Below, piece by piece: positions 36,199-44,960 of a stretch of DNA of 64,000 nucleotides (positions are counted from its first letter, which is position 1; each line of letters starts with the position of its first letter). This stretch comes from Methanobrevibacter sp. (GTDB lineage Archaea > Methanobacteriota > Methanobacteria > Methanobacteriales > Methanobacteriaceae), in the NCBI GenBank assembly GCA_017434555.1, contig JAFRFB010000055.1, forward strand, positions 1 through 64,000. The letters run 5' to 3'. The notes below the pieces were generated by a model, which ran no database searches, was not told the origin of the DNA, and saw only the letters and a program-made list of their open reading frames with translations. The position numbers and the translations under genes were made by a program.

Positions 36199-36297
36199 AT
36201 TTTTAAATGTATTATATTGTTGTATAAATAATTTTGTAATTAAAAAAGTATATATGATTTAATTAACTAAATTTAATATAAGTATTGGAGGAATTTA

Positions 36298-36480
36298 ATG
36301 TTTTACTCAACAATAATGAAAATCGATTCAATTGATAGATTAAGAGATATCAGAGATGCATTACTTGTAGAACAAGGTATTAATCCAACTCGTCAAGGAG
36401 AACAAGCTATTAAAGTTGTAGTTGAAAGAATTGATGAAATTCAGGCTACATTAGATAAATCTGCTTCTAGAAACAAGTGA
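36298..36480 (+). CDS. Small conserved hypothetical protein
   Basis: 60 residues, all helical by eye: KIDSIDRLRDIRDALLVEQGINPTRQGEQAIKVVVERIDEIQATLDKSA. It starts at ATG behind TTGGAGGAATTTA, an excellent ribosome site, so expression should be high. No catalytic motif. Translationally coupled to the next gene by a GTGA overlap. Family not recognised. Confidence 0.7.
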   Translation: MFYSTIMKIDSIDRLRDIRDALLVEQGINPTRQGEQAIKVVVERIDEIQATLDKSASRNK

Positions 36481-36743
36481 TTTTTGTGATAAGATTATTA
36501 AGTGGTCGCAGACGTTTGATTAGAAAACGGATCTATAGGGCTCCTCATGAAAGGAAAAAGAGAAATACATATTTTCGTGAAAATAAAAAGTTAAATAAAT
36601 CTTTTCAAAAGGAATATACAAATAATGAAAAGATTTTTACTAAACGCAGACCAAAAAGAGAAGCCATATCCGGCTTTAAAATGTCCTACAGATATAAGTA
36701 TTACAATCAGGAAGAACCAGAAGAAGAGGATGAAGAGTTATAG
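36477..36743 (+). CDS. Small Arg/Lys-rich hypothetical protein
   Basis: 88 residues from a GTG that overlaps the previous stop (GTGA). Strongly basic over residues 5-70 (SGRRRLIRKRIYRAPHERKKRN; FTKRRPKREA) with an acidic tail (EEPEEEDEEL). Such charge patterning suggests nucleic-acid binding, perhaps to RNA or ribosomes, but no domain is identified. The stop overlaps the end of the convergent SseB-like gene by 6 bp. Confidence 0.5.
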   Translation: MIFVIRLLSGRRRLIRKRIYRAPHERKKRNTYFRENKKLNKSFQKEYTNNEKIFTKRRPKREAISGFKMSYRYKYYNQEEPEEEDEEL

Positions 36744-37010
36744 CTTCAAAATTTCTTCTTTACTAATTATTTTGTTTTCAGAGTGTATATTTAAAATGAG
36801 ACCTGAAAACTCATCATCATTTTTTGAAAGTTCCTTGAATAAGTCAAGTGAGACTTCACATGGTTTATAATCTTCGATTTCCAGGTATTTGAAACCTTCA
36901 TTGTAGTTTTCAATGTCTGAAAAAACGATTATTTTAAAATCATCTATTTTTCCCATTACAAGGAAATCCTTTTCGTGGTCCTCACCTAATGTGGGACAGA
37001 TAAAATTCAT
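36738..37010 (-). CDS. Short SseB-like protein
   Basis: 90 residues, the last gene of a three-gene minus-strand SseB-like operon. FLVMGKIDDFKIIVFSDIENYNEGFKYLEIEDYKPCEVSLDLFKELSKNDDEFSGLILNIHSENK corresponds to the C-terminal half of the family: strand, the E-x-x-x-G helix, and a final GLILNIHS strand shared with the upstream paralogue (GVVINPHSQN). It overlaps that gene by 4 bp (ATGA), implying translational coupling. The N-terminal part of the fold is reduced. Role unknown. Confidence 0.6.
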   Translation of the reverse strand: MNFICPTLGEDHEKDFLVMGKIDDFKIIVFSDIENYNEGFKYLEIEDYKPCEVSLDLFKELSKNDDEFSGLILNIHSENKIISKEEILKL

Positions 37011-37450
37011 ATATTTCCCTCCGGATCCATTCTGAAGTTCTGTGAATGAGGATTTATGACTACTCCCTTGAAATTTTCATCATTTTCGCCTAATTTCCTA
37101 ATGTCTTCAGGACTTATGACCTTCTGGGTAAAATTGTCAAGAAATAGTTTCACCAGTTTTTCGCTGCCTTCATCGTATTCACAGACATCGGTAAAAATCG
37201 GAATAATGTAGTCTTTGCTTTTTTCGGTTAATGTAAGCTTTATGGCTTCTTCTTTTTCATCAACCAATGTAAGATAGATTTCCTGAGGGTATGTTCTTTT
37301 GATGTTGATTTTAACACCATCAAGCTCTGAAGCGGATTCCTTTTTAACTCTTTTCAGGATTTTAGCATATAAACTAATGAAATCTTTTAGCTGGCTTTTG
37401 CAACCGCCTTCAGAGGTTTTTTGATAGTATTCATAATCTTTAAGTTTCAT
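37007..37450 (-). CDS. SseB-like protein
   Basis: 147 residues starting at the ATG 37448-37450, 2 bp after the stop of the upstream gene. A longer frame opening at 37501 lies inside that gene and is unlikely. It contains YIIPIFTDVCEYDEGSEKL, the SseB signature, and ends GVVINPHSQNFRMDPE. The N-terminal half is helical (QLKDFISLYAKILKRVKK). It is the middle gene of the SseB-like operon and coupled to both neighbours. Confidence 0.65.
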   Translation of the reverse strand: MKLKDYEYYQKTSEGGCKSQLKDFISLYAKILKRVKKESASELDGVKINIKRTYPQEIYLTLVDEKEEAIKLTLTEKSKDYIIPIFTDVCEYDEGSEKLVKLFLDNFTQKVISPEDIRKLGENDENFKGVVINPHSQNFRMDPEGNI

Positions 37451-37452
37451 AT

Positions 37453-37938
37453 TTAACAGCTGCAGTCGTGAACATCTTCGGTTGCTATTACAAAGTCCCA
37501 TTGTGGAGCGTTTACTGCAAGACCTACGAAATCATCATCTTCATGGTGGTCTGCAACAATTTCATTTCCTGTTTTTTTATCGCAGGTAAATTCAATATCG
37601 CCGAACTGTTCTTTGAACTCTTCAATAGCTATGTTTGCTTCTTCTTCATCAGTGAATACTGGAATAACAAATTCTTCTGCTTCTTCATCTTCTTCGCTGA
37701 TGATTAATGCAACAACTTCTTTTTCATCTTCAGTCTGGTTGGAAACAATCAGGAATTCTTCGTGGAATACCATGTGTTCGATTTCATGGTAAATTTCATT
37801 TAATTCGTTGATCTCGTCAGCATGATCTTCTTCGAATTGTTCATAGACTTCTTCGGATTCTTCCAAGGATTCTAATTGTTCGTTTAAACTGTCATCAAGT
37901 TCCATAAATTTTTTTATTAAATCTTTAAGTTCACTCAT
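37453..37938 (-). CDS. SseB-like acidic protein
   Basis: 161 residues from ATG 37936-37938, behind GTGATATT on the minus strand. The N-terminal third is a very acidic coiled coil (KFMELDDSLNEQLESLEESEEVYEQFEEDH). Then comes the SseB core with FVIPVFTDEEEANIAIEEFKEQFG. It ends DDDFVGLAVNAPQWDFVIATEDVHDCSC with a terminal CxC-like pair. It is the first gene of the three-gene SseB-like operon. Near 37450 the coding sequences abut, so the set is co-translated. Confidence 0.65.
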   Translation of the reverse strand: MSELKDLIKKFMELDDSLNEQLESLEESEEVYEQFEEDHADEINELNEIYHEIEHMVFHEEFLIVSNQTEDEKEVVALIISEEDEEAEEFVIPVFTDEEEANIAIEEFKEQFGDIEFTCDKKTGNEIVADHHEDDDFVGLAVNAPQWDFVIATEDVHDCSC

Positions 37939-38160
37939 AATATCACATAAAAATAAGTATTTTTTAAACAAATAAGCATTCTCTTCCTAAACACCACTAA
38001 AGGAATACAAACGAATGCTTATCATTAACCATCACCATTGTTCATATTATAAAAAAAAGTATGTAAAATATGAACAATACTATTTTATTACTTCAAAGTA
38101 TATAAGTCTTTAGTTTTTTCCACTCATTATATATACATCTTAATAATATACTATTAAACA

Positions 38161-38748
38161 ATGAAAAGAATTATTTTATTTATATTGGTATTCCTTTTGA
38201 TAGGATGTGTTTATGCAAGTGATTTTTCAAAAGTCACCGTCAATAGGGTTGATTTTGAAATTCCAAGTGAATACTCTTCAGGTGACACTATGAGAGGAAA
38301 ATATGTTTATAAGGACATTAGAACCTTTGCGATTCTATGCGAAGATGACTATCTTGTTAATGGTTATGGCGGATATTATGATATTGTAGACGATTCCCAG
38401 GATTTGTCCATTGACGGTCGTCCGGCCAGGTTATTGACAATGTTTAATACGTATATTGATAAAAATGTATCTTATCTTTATTTTCCGGTTAACAGGTCAG
38501 TTTACTGCATATGCTATCAGGGAAACGACGTTAATGAAAGCATATCCCATATAGTTGAGTCCGCAACAGGATCCAGCATGTCATCCGATACTTTCTATGG
38601 CCTTTTGGATGAGGCATACAAGGCTCATGAGGACAGACAGTATTTGGATAGAGTAAATACGGACTATTCAGATTATGTCAGTAAAACCAATCAGCATAAG
38701 GACACTTCATCCGACCGTCTAGTTAAATGGTATCTTCTCTCACACTGA
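38161..38748 (+). CDS. Hypothetical secreted protein
   Basis: 195 residues with a signal peptide (1-19, KRIILFILVFLLIGCVYAS; a Cys at 16 is followed by VYAS, so a lipoprotein reading is not supported). The mature part begins VTVNRVDFEIPSEYSSGD and has a mixed alpha/beta pattern with no known motif. No SD; a TTATATATA box about 32 bp upstream implies a leaderless transcript. The zinc-ribbon gene starts 10 bp downstream, probably in the same operon. Confidence 0.65.
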   Translation: MKRIILFILVFLLIGCVYASDFSKVTVNRVDFEIPSEYSSGDTMRGKYVYKDIRTFAILCEDDYLVNGYGGYYDIVDDSQDLSIDGRPARLLTMFNTYIDKNVSYLYFPVNRSVYCICYQGNDVNESISHIVESATGSSMSSDTFYGLLDEAYKAHEDRQYLDRVNTDYSDYVSKTNQHKDTSSDRLVKWYLLSH

Positions 38749-38758
38749 GGTGAAAAAA

Positions 38759-39046
38759 ATGTATTGCCCGAAATGTCATAAGAGTTATGATGATGGAAAC
38801 GTCTTTTGCGTAGACTGCGGCACCAGGCTTATTGAAGGTAATGGTAATGTTAGAAAGTCAAATCCTATTGAAAGACACTCTTCACGCTTTAAAACATCCA
38901 ATAATAAAAGTGACGTTAAAGTCAATTCACAGATCCGTAAGGTTCCACCATCAAATGATAAGATGGATATTCTGATTTTGCAGAATAAGGAATTGATTAG
39001 ACAGAACAATAGGATAATAGAGCTTTTGGAAAAGCTTGCCCGCTAA
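38759..39046 (+). CDS. Zinc-ribbon protein with C-terminal coiled coil
   Basis: 95 residues from ATG 38759 behind GAGGTGAAAAAA. N-terminal zinc ribbon CPKCHKSYDDGNVFCVDCGTRL (residues 3-24), a polar linker, and a C-terminal helix DILILQNKELIRQNNRIIELLEKLA that should form a coiled coil. Free-standing zinc_ribbon proteins of this kind are common in Methanobrevibacter; partners are unknown. It ends with a 4-bp convergent stop overlap with the reductase gene. Confidence 0.7.
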   Translation: MYCPKCHKSYDDGNVFCVDCGTRLIEGNGNVRKSNPIERHSSRFKTSNNKSDVKVNSQIRKVPPSNDKMDILILQNKELIRQNNRIIELLEKLAR

Positions 39047-39993
39047 AAATCACTTTCGATGGCCTTGATTAAGTTATAGATTAGCTTGTTTGTACTTACA
39101 TCAACGACGTAATTTTCTCCAAGCTCAATTACCTTTCCGTTTAAGGTGTCAATTTCCGTTTTTATTTTTCTTTTAATGTCCTGATGTGTTGATGAGTAGT
39201 GGTTGTAGGTGTCGGGAACAAGCTTTGTGTAGAAAATTTCCCTGTATTCATCTGAGGTTTTCCAGAGTGTTTCATATGGGGATGCATCAATGACTTCAAA
39301 GATTTCATCAATGATTTTATTCATTATTTCTTTTGTATATTCGTTTTCTGTAAGTTTTCCGTAGGTGACATCAAGAATTGCGCCTAATGCGTTCAGACTG
39401 CAGTTGTAAAGCATTTTTGCCCAGAGGTACTTGTCCAGTTCGTATGATAATTCACATTTGATTCCGGAAGCCGTAATCTTATCTGCTATCTCCTGCATGT
39501 GGGTGATGTCTTCGCCCTGAAGAGATCCAAGAAGAATCGGTTCTGTATAGACTGTAATTTCACTGATATTTTTTTCAGGTCTTGTAAAACCTGTGATTAT
39601 GCGTGCGCAGAATACTTCGTCTGAGCTGAAGTATTTCAGGAAGGGTTCATCGTTTCCAAATCCGTTCTGAATTATTAGGATTTTGAAATTCTCTTTTAGG
39701 ATGTCTCTTGCATCATTTAACCTTCTGCTTATATCATCATTTACTGTAGTTTTACTTGTTATGCATACATAGTCGAAAGTATCTTTTGGAATTTCCTCAT
39801 AGCTTTCATATACGTTGAATTCATCTGGATTAAAAGAGTAGTTTGTAAATAGACCTGTCCTTTTAACGCCTGTGGCTTTCATTTTTGCTGCAGTTTCTTT
39901 TCTTGCAAGAAATGATACATTTGCATTTTGTGAAAGCAGTGATGTTCCTATACCTATTCCGACCGCTCCGGAGCCAATTATCAAAATATTCAT
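39043..39993 (-). CDS. Ketopantoate reductase-family protein (PanE/ApbA)
   Basis: 316 residues. NADP-binding Rossmann motif ILIIGSGAVGIGIGTSLL (residues 3-20), RKETAAKMKATGV, and the family helix LDKYLWAKMLYNCSLNALGAIL with the catalytic-type Lys and Asn. It probably reduces 2-dehydropantoate or a related 2-keto acid for CoA synthesis, but this family also contains other 2-keto-acid reductases. Length is typical. The promoter lies in 39994-40186 with T-rich sequence. Confidence 0.85.
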   Translation of the reverse strand: MNILIIGSGAVGIGIGTSLLSQNANVSFLARKETAAKMKATGVKRTGLFTNYSFNPDEFNVYESYEEIPKDTFDYVCITSKTTVNDDISRRLNDARDILKENFKILIIQNGFGNDEPFLKYFSSDEVFCARIITGFTRPEKNISEITVYTEPILLGSLQGEDITHMQEIADKITASGIKCELSYELDKYLWAKMLYNCSLNALGAILDVTYGKLTENEYTKEIMNKIIDEIFEVIDASPYETLWKTSDEYREIFYTKLVPDTYNHYSSTHQDIKRKIKTEIDTLNGKVIELGENYVVDVSTNKLIYNLIKAIESDF

Positions 39994-40186
39994 GATAATA
40001 TATTTATTGTGTGTAGAGAATATTTTTTTCTATTATATTTTTACACTTGAAATGCATCTGCGATATTTGGTTAAAATTCTTTTTTTTATAAAACAAGGAT
40101 TTTAATCAGGTATTTTGATATTATTTGTATATTGATTTAAACGTATATTTCTATTGTAAAAATTTTTTTGGTGATGGTATAATTTT

Positions 40187-41311
40187 TTAGTCGCTTATGT
40201 CATAGTCATCAACTATCATGAATTCAAAATCAGGATATTTCTCTTTGATTTTATCATAAACTTCAGCTTTTACATTTTCCCTGTCGGCATCAAAGTCAAC
40301 GATAATATCAAAGCTTGCGTTTTTGGTGCCTTTATATACATAAAATCCGTGAATCTGCAAAATATCATCATTTTGTGAAACTATTTCCTCAAGGTCTTTT
40401 CTTATATACTCATACTCGCCGTTGATTGCATAGATTCCAATGGTAAGGCCTATATGAAATTCCCTATAGATTTTTTCCGTTATTGTACGTGTTAGGCCAT
40501 GGATATCGCTTGCAGTCAAATTGTCGTCAACTTCAATGTGCACTGATCCGACCATTTTTTCAGGTCCGTAGTTGTGAAGAAGCAAATCGTATGCGCCGTA
40601 AACGCCATCGACTTCACAGATTGATTCCTTGATTTTGACTGATAGGTCATGGTCCAGCCTGTCTCCAAGCATGCTGTTAATGGTTTCTCTAATCATGTCA
40701 ATACTTGCCTTGATGATTACAATGGATATAATTACCCCTAGAATTCCTTCAAGACTTATATGGAAAAATATTGAAATGATAGCTGCAACAAGAGTGGAAA
40801 ATGAGAGTATTGCATCGAAAAATGCATCACTTCCTGAAGCTACAAGAGCCTGGGAGTTGATTTTTTCTCCAACACCTTTTACATAGCGTCCCAATACGAA
40901 TTTAACTGCAACAGCCACTGCAATTATTATTAATGATACTGTGGTGTATGATGTTACGTCCGGATTGAATATTTTAGGCCAGGATTCCATGAATGCAGTT
41001 ATACCTGCCCATAAAACGATTGCCGCAATGATTATTGATGAGAAATATTCGATTCTTCCATAACCATAGGGGTGTTCTTTATCAGGTGCTTTTCCGGCCA
41101 GTTTTGTCCCGATAATCGTGATTATGGATGACAGTGCATCTGTGAGGTTGTTTACCGCATCCAAAGTGATAGCTATTGAGTTTACCATAATTCCTATGAC
41201 TGCCTTAAATGCGACAAGTATCAGGTTTACAACGATTCCTATGACACTTGTTTTAATTATTGTTTTTTCCCTTGATTTATTTTTCATAAATGAACTTTGT
41301 TTTTTATACAA
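40187..41311 (-). CDS. Cation diffusion facilitator (CDF) metal transporter
   Basis: 374 residues; the true start may be the internal Met at 41287 (KNKSREKTIIKTS), since neither has a strong SD. Six membrane helices. The metal site pairs are in ITLDAVNNLTDALSS (helix II) and ALVASGSDAFFDAILS (helix V), plus HPYGYGRIEYFSS. The cytoplasmic CTD (about 220-295) is followed by an extra ferredoxin-like segment of about 70 residues. It exports divalent metals (Zn, Mn, Fe or Co) by proton antiport. Specificity cannot be told; DxxxxxxD in helix II differs from the Zn-type HxxxD. Confidence 0.9.
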   Translation of the reverse strand: MYKKQSSFMKNKSREKTIIKTSVIGIVVNLILVAFKAVIGIMVNSIAITLDAVNNLTDALSSIITIIGTKLAGKAPDKEHPYGYGRIEYFSSIIIAAIVLWAGITAFMESWPKIFNPDVTSYTTVSLIIIAVAVAVKFVLGRYVKGVGEKINSQALVASGSDAFFDAILSFSTLVAAIISIFFHISLEGILGVIISIVIIKASIDMIRETINSMLGDRLDHDLSVKIKESICEVDGVYGAYDLLLHNYGPEKMVGSVHIEVDDNLTASDIHGLTRTITEKIYREFHIGLTIGIYAINGEYEYIRKDLEEIVSQNDDILQIHGFYVYKGTKNASFDIIVDFDADRENVKAEVYDKIKEKYPDFEFMIVDDYDISD

Positions 41312-41508
41312 TTTAAAGTTAAATTATTATGTGTACATTCAATGAATAATCTGAAAATATTGCATTGAACAGGTGCGAAAAAAGACTGCAGTTGAAGGTC
41401 AAGATTGTTTTAGCCAATTAGACTCCAGGTTTTAAATTCAAGTTTTACATCATTACCATAAAATTAATTTACTTTACTGTTTAAATATTATAACAGGTTG
41501 TGTTAATT

Positions 41509-43254
41509 TTGTCAGTAAAATGGAAAATCTGTTATAATTGTCACCATAAGGTAGATATTTCAGCTAAAGTATGCCCATATTGTAATGAGGATTATTTTAA
41601 AGAAATTGATATTTCTTTTGATGAAATGGCTGAATATGAACCAATAAAATCTGAAATTAAAGAATTGTTTGAATACTGTGATTTGATAGATAATCGCGGT
41701 GATTATGATGAAAAATTAACACCGATTCTTGCTGATTTTAAATCAAAAAATAATTCTGTTAGGGATTTGGTTCAAACCAATATTGCTGACTTTTTAACAT
41801 TCATAGCCGTTAAGGGAGATTCCTTTTCTGATTTTAAATTGCTTTTCATTGATGATGTTCTGCAATTGGAGTCCAATCTGGATGAGCTGTATTTGGTTTT
41901 GATAAAGGGACTTGACGGAAATTACATGAATTATCTTCCCCTTTCATTTAAACTCTTTTATGAAAATGATTTATTTCATAAGGATTTCCTTGAAAGCAAA
42001 AATCTGAAAGGTTATATGGATAAGCTATTTGAAATCTATCGCCATATTGCAAATGCCTTATTTAAATGTGATAATTACACTGAACCTAAGGCATATGCAG
42101 TTCTAGACAGGTATATGGACTCATTGGCAAAGCATATCATCCGCTTTAAGCGTGATTATCCAACAGGAAACTTTAAAGAACCTTTTATAAATGACCATGT
42201 AGATAAGGTATTGGAATTACTTAGCAACTGCGAAAACATAGATGATTTTCATGAAGACTTCATAGCCAATACCAAGGACTGGATTAACCGTTCAATTGAC
42301 GGTGATGAAGACTATGATGATTTCTATAAGGAATTGACCAGAAGAAGACCTGATGTCGTAGCAGACATTATGATGTCTAAAGATGATGTCGTTAAAATTG
42401 ATGACCACACTTTTCAAAAAAACACCGAAGAGGAAAGTGAGGAGTCTTTGGATGATTTGCTTGAAGAGCTCAACAGCCTTGTAGGTCTTGAAGCTGTTAA
42501 AAAGGAAGTTAACTCACTTGTCAATTTAATCCAAATCAGAAAAATCCGTGAGGAACGTGGAATGAAACAGCCTTCAATGTCACTTCACCTTGTCTTTTCA
42601 GGTAATCCAGGAACAGGAAAGACCACTGTAGCAAGGCTTCTTTCAAAAATCTATAAAAAGTTAGGGGTTTTATCCAAGGGACACCTTATAGAAACAGACA
42701 GAAGCGGACTTGTCGGAGGCTATCTTGGCCAGACTGCAATAAAAACCCAGGAAGTAATTCAAAGCGCAATGGGCGGAATACTATTTATTGATGAGGCATA
42801 TACATTAGCTCCAAAAAACAAGGATGATGCATATGGCCAGGAAGCTATTGACACTATCCTTAAAGCCATGGAAGATTACCGTGATGATTTGATTGTAATT
42901 GTTGCAGGCTATCCCGGACTTATGGATAACTTCATTCATTCAAATCCCGGTTTAGAGTCCAGATTCAACAAGTACATTTTCTTTGAGGACTATAATCCTG
43001 ATGAACTTTATGGAATATTTTTAAGCATGTGTGAAAATTCAAGCCTTAAACTTGATTCAAAAGCCGATGAGTATATTAAAGGCTTGTGTGAGGATTTATA
43101 CAATACCCGTGGAGATAACTTTGCAAACGGACGACAAATCAGAAATCTCTTTGAAAATGTTTTGACTCAACAGGCCAACAGGCTTTCAAGTGATTTGGAC
43201 ATTACAGACGATGAGCTGATGACCATTATTTTGGATGACTTTGAGTTTGAATAA
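41509..43254 (+). CDS. CbbX/SpoVK-like AAA+ ATPase with N-terminal zinc ribbon
   Basis: About 581 residues. The start is TTG 41509 (or GTG 41500) near AGGTTGTG; no ATG fits. N-terminal zinc ribbon CYNCHHKVDISAKVCPYCN (about 6-24), a helical middle region of about 300 residues, then an AAA domain: LHLVFSGNPGTGKTTVARLL (Walker A), GGILFIDEAYTL (Walker B), a sensor region and ESRFNKYIFFEDY, ending with a helical lid. This is the CbbX/EccA/SpoVK clade, which remodels protein complexes. The substrate is unknown. Monocistronic. Confidence 0.88.
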   Translation: MSVKWKICYNCHHKVDISAKVCPYCNEDYFKEIDISFDEMAEYEPIKSEIKELFEYCDLIDNRGDYDEKLTPILADFKSKNNSVRDLVQTNIADFLTFIAVKGDSFSDFKLLFIDDVLQLESNLDELYLVLIKGLDGNYMNYLPLSFKLFYENDLFHKDFLESKNLKGYMDKLFEIYRHIANALFKCDNYTEPKAYAVLDRYMDSLAKHIIRFKRDYPTGNFKEPFINDHVDKVLELLSNCENIDDFHEDFIANTKDWINRSIDGDEDYDDFYKELTRRRPDVVADIMMSKDDVVKIDDHTFQKNTEEESEESLDDLLEELNSLVGLEAVKKEVNSLVNLIQIRKIREERGMKQPSMSLHLVFSGNPGTGKTTVARLLSKIYKKLGVLSKGHLIETDRSGLVGGYLGQTAIKTQEVIQSAMGGILFIDEAYTLAPKNKDDAYGQEAIDTILKAMEDYRDDLIVIVAGYPGLMDNFIHSNPGLESRFNKYIFFEDYNPDELYGIFLSMCENSSLKLDSKADEYIKGLCEDLYNTRGDNFANGRQIRNLFENVLTQQANRLSSDLDITDDELMTIILDDFEFE

Positions 43255-43329
43255 TTTTATTTTTGCTTAACAAAAAATCACTATTTTTTTAAATAATAAA
43301 GATAAATATAATATTTGGAGATGTATATT

Positions 43330-43875
43330 ATGACTGATTTAAAAGGTTCAAAAACTGAAGAAAATTTACAAGCTGCATTTGCAGGTGAGTCCCAGGCTCA
43401 CACCAAATACCAATACTTTGCTTTAAAAGCTAAAGAAGAAGGATATGTTCAAATCCATGATATTTTCATGGAAACTTCCAAAAATGAAAGAGAACATGCT
43501 AAAATCTGGTATAAACTTTTACATGATGAAGAAATTCCAGATACCATTGCTAACTTAAACGCTGCAGCTGACGGTGAAAACGAAGAATGGACTTCAATGT
43601 ATAAAGAATTTGCTGAAACCGCTCGTGAAGAAGGTTTTGCTAAAATCGCATTTTTATTTGAAAAAGTCGGTGAAATCGAAAAAGAACACGAAGAAAGATA
43701 CAGAGCTTTACTTTCAACTGTTGAAAACGAGACTGTTTTTGCAAAAGAGGAAGATGTTGAATGGAAATGTGAAAACTGTGGATTTATCATGAAAGGTCCT
43801 AATGCACCTGAAAAATGTCCTGTTTGCGGATATCCTAAAGCACATTTCGAACAAAGAGCTCAAAACTATAAATAA
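43330..43875 (+). CDS. rbr: Rubrerythrin (second of two)
   Basis: 181 residues from ATG 43330 after ATTTGGAGATGTATATT. Ferritin-like diiron domain (EREHAKIW and [12 protein letters not shown] ligand helices) and a C-terminal rubredoxin-like domain [23 protein letters not shown]. It is clearly similar along its full length to the gene at 12835 (shared start [22 protein letters not shown]). It detoxifies peroxide. It ends at a strong hairpin terminator followed directly by the duplicated upstream element of the next gene. Confidence 0.95.
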   Translation: MTDLKGSKTEENLQAAFAGESQAHTKYQYFALKAKEEGYVQIHDIFMETSKNEREHAKIWYKLLHDEEIPDTIANLNAAADGENEEWTSMYKEFAETAREEGFAKIAFLFEKVGEIEKEHEERYRALLSTVENETVFAKEEDVEWKCENCGFIMKGPNAPEKCPVCGYPKAHFEQRAQNYK

Positions 43876-43905
43876 TTTAGTTTTTAGTAAAATAAGAGAT
43901 AATAA

Positions 43906-43950
43906 TAGGTGTTTATGGTTGTTAAACACCTACTTTGACTTTTTTTTGGG
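43906..43950 (+). terminator. Terminator of the second rubrerythrin
   Basis: TAGGTGTTT (43906-43914) pairs with AAACACCTA (43924-43932), nine perfect pairs, then ACTTTGAC and a T8 run. Confidence 0.7.
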
Positions 43951-43954
43951 AATA

Positions 43955-44090
43955 TTTGGCAGATATTTTTCCCGTTTTTTTGAATTAGAAAATTGTGGAA
44001 AACTAATTCAAATAATTTAATTTTGGAGATTGTATTAGTTTACGACTAATAATGTTTGAAAGCAATGTGTTTTCGCGTTTCACATCACTA
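43955..44090 (+). repeat. Duplicated intergenic element, copy 1
   Basis: About 136 bp that recurs at 44961-45088. It starts TTTGGCAGATA, contains the dyad TTTGAATTAG/CTAATTCAAA (43979-43988 with 44003-44012), TTTTGGAGATTGT, the dyad ATTAGT-N5-ACTAAT (44034-44050), AAAGCAATGTGTTTT and ends ACATCACTA. It lies after the rubrerythrin terminator and upstream of the TATA box of the 4Fe-4S gene. It is a regulatory element or a small RNA gene; the strand is undetermined. Confidence 0.65.
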
Positions 44091-44134
44091 TTTAATAATG
44101 TTGTAAGAACTAGTATATAAATGTTTCGTTATTT

Positions 44135-44150
44135 TTTAGGTTTACCTAAA
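44135..44150 (+). promoter_or_regulatory. DtxR/IdeR-type box upstream of the 4Fe-4S protein gene
   Basis: TTTAGG-TTTA-CCTAAA, a perfect 6-bp dyad with 4-bp spacer that matches the half-sites of the DtxR/IdeR iron box (TTAGG...CCTAA). It lies about 60 bp upstream of the TATA box (about 44209-44222). Iron- or manganese-dependent control is inferred. Confidence 0.6.
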
Positions 44151-44244
44151 CTTTTTGGTGATGTTTTCAAGAAAAAATAACTATTGTTATATAATGATAG
44201 TGTCCCATCATATATAAATATAACTATTTAAATAAGATTAAATA

Positions 44245-44919
44245 ATGTTTGATGGAGATGTCTTAAAGCAATATTTAATTTCTCAGGGTATTTCTAAGGT
44301 CGGCTATACTCAGGTAAATGTGGATGAGTTTTCCAGTCTTAACTATGGAATAGCGCTTGTTTTAAAACTTCCCCGTGAAGCTATTCAGGCATTGATTGAT
44401 GATGAATTCAAAAAATACTGGAAAATCTTTCACGGCCAGATTGACACTCTAACAGATATTGCATTTAAAGGTGAAAAGCTCATTAAGGACAATGGCTATG
44501 ATGCCTTTGCCCTGACCATGAAGAGAAATGAATGCGATATGGAAAAGTTGCTTTCAAAGCTTCCGTATAAAACTCTTGCAACTACCTCAGGTTTGGGATG
44601 GGTTGGAAGATCTGCTCTTTTTGTATGTGAGGAATACGGTTCTGCCGTTGCACTTTCAGGAATTTTGACTGACATGCCTCTTGAGGTGGGTCGTGCCATT
44701 ACTGATTCCTTTTGCGATGACTGCGAGGAGTGCCAGAAGGCATGTCCCGTTGATGCGATTAATCCTACAAAGTGGAATTCAAGACTTGAAAGAAGTGACA
44801 TCATTGACATAGAAACCTGCAGTGAATACGTTATTGATCAGTTTAAGTCAGGTTTGGGATGCAGCAAATGCCTGAGCAATTGTAGGTTAACACAGGAATA
44901 CTTTAAAAATAAGAGATAA
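44245..44919 (+). CDS. Double-cluster 4Fe-4S protein related to epoxyqueuosine reductase QueG
   Basis: 224 residues, shorter than QueG (about 310-380). The C-terminus carries FCDDCEECQKACPVDAI (first cluster) and LGCSKCLSNCRLTQ (second cluster), with TTSGLGWVGRSALFV, the segment that in QueG contacts cobalamin and substrate. The N-terminal part is reduced. Archaea use other queuosine-type pathways, so a role in electron transfer or corrinoid reduction is more likely than tRNA modification. The TATA box sits about 29 bp before the ATG and no SD exists: probably leaderless. A DtxR-type box lies upstream, so it is probably iron-regulated. Confidence 0.8.
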   Translation: MFDGDVLKQYLISQGISKVGYTQVNVDEFSSLNYGIALVLKLPREAIQALIDDEFKKYWKIFHGQIDTLTDIAFKGEKLIKDNGYDAFALTMKRNECDMEKLLSKLPYKTLATTSGLGWVGRSALFVCEEYGSAVALSGILTDMPLEVGRAITDSFCDDCEECQKACPVDAINPTKWNSRLERSDIIDIETCSEYVIDQFKSGLGCSKCLSNCRLTQEYFKNKR

Positions 44920-44922
44920 TAA

Positions 44923-44950
44923 GGCGTTTTGGCTAAACGCCCTTTTTTTT
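44923..44950 (+). terminator. Terminator of the 4Fe-4S protein gene
   Basis: GGCGTTT (44923-44929), 5-base loop, AAACGCC (44935-44941), C, then T8. Confidence 0.75.
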
Positions 44951-44960
44951 GAAAAAATTG

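Noticed and set aside
44245-44919. True epoxyqueuosine reductase (queG)
   Set aside because: The protein is about 100 residues too short and there are no queuosine genes nearby; only the Fe-S half is convincing.
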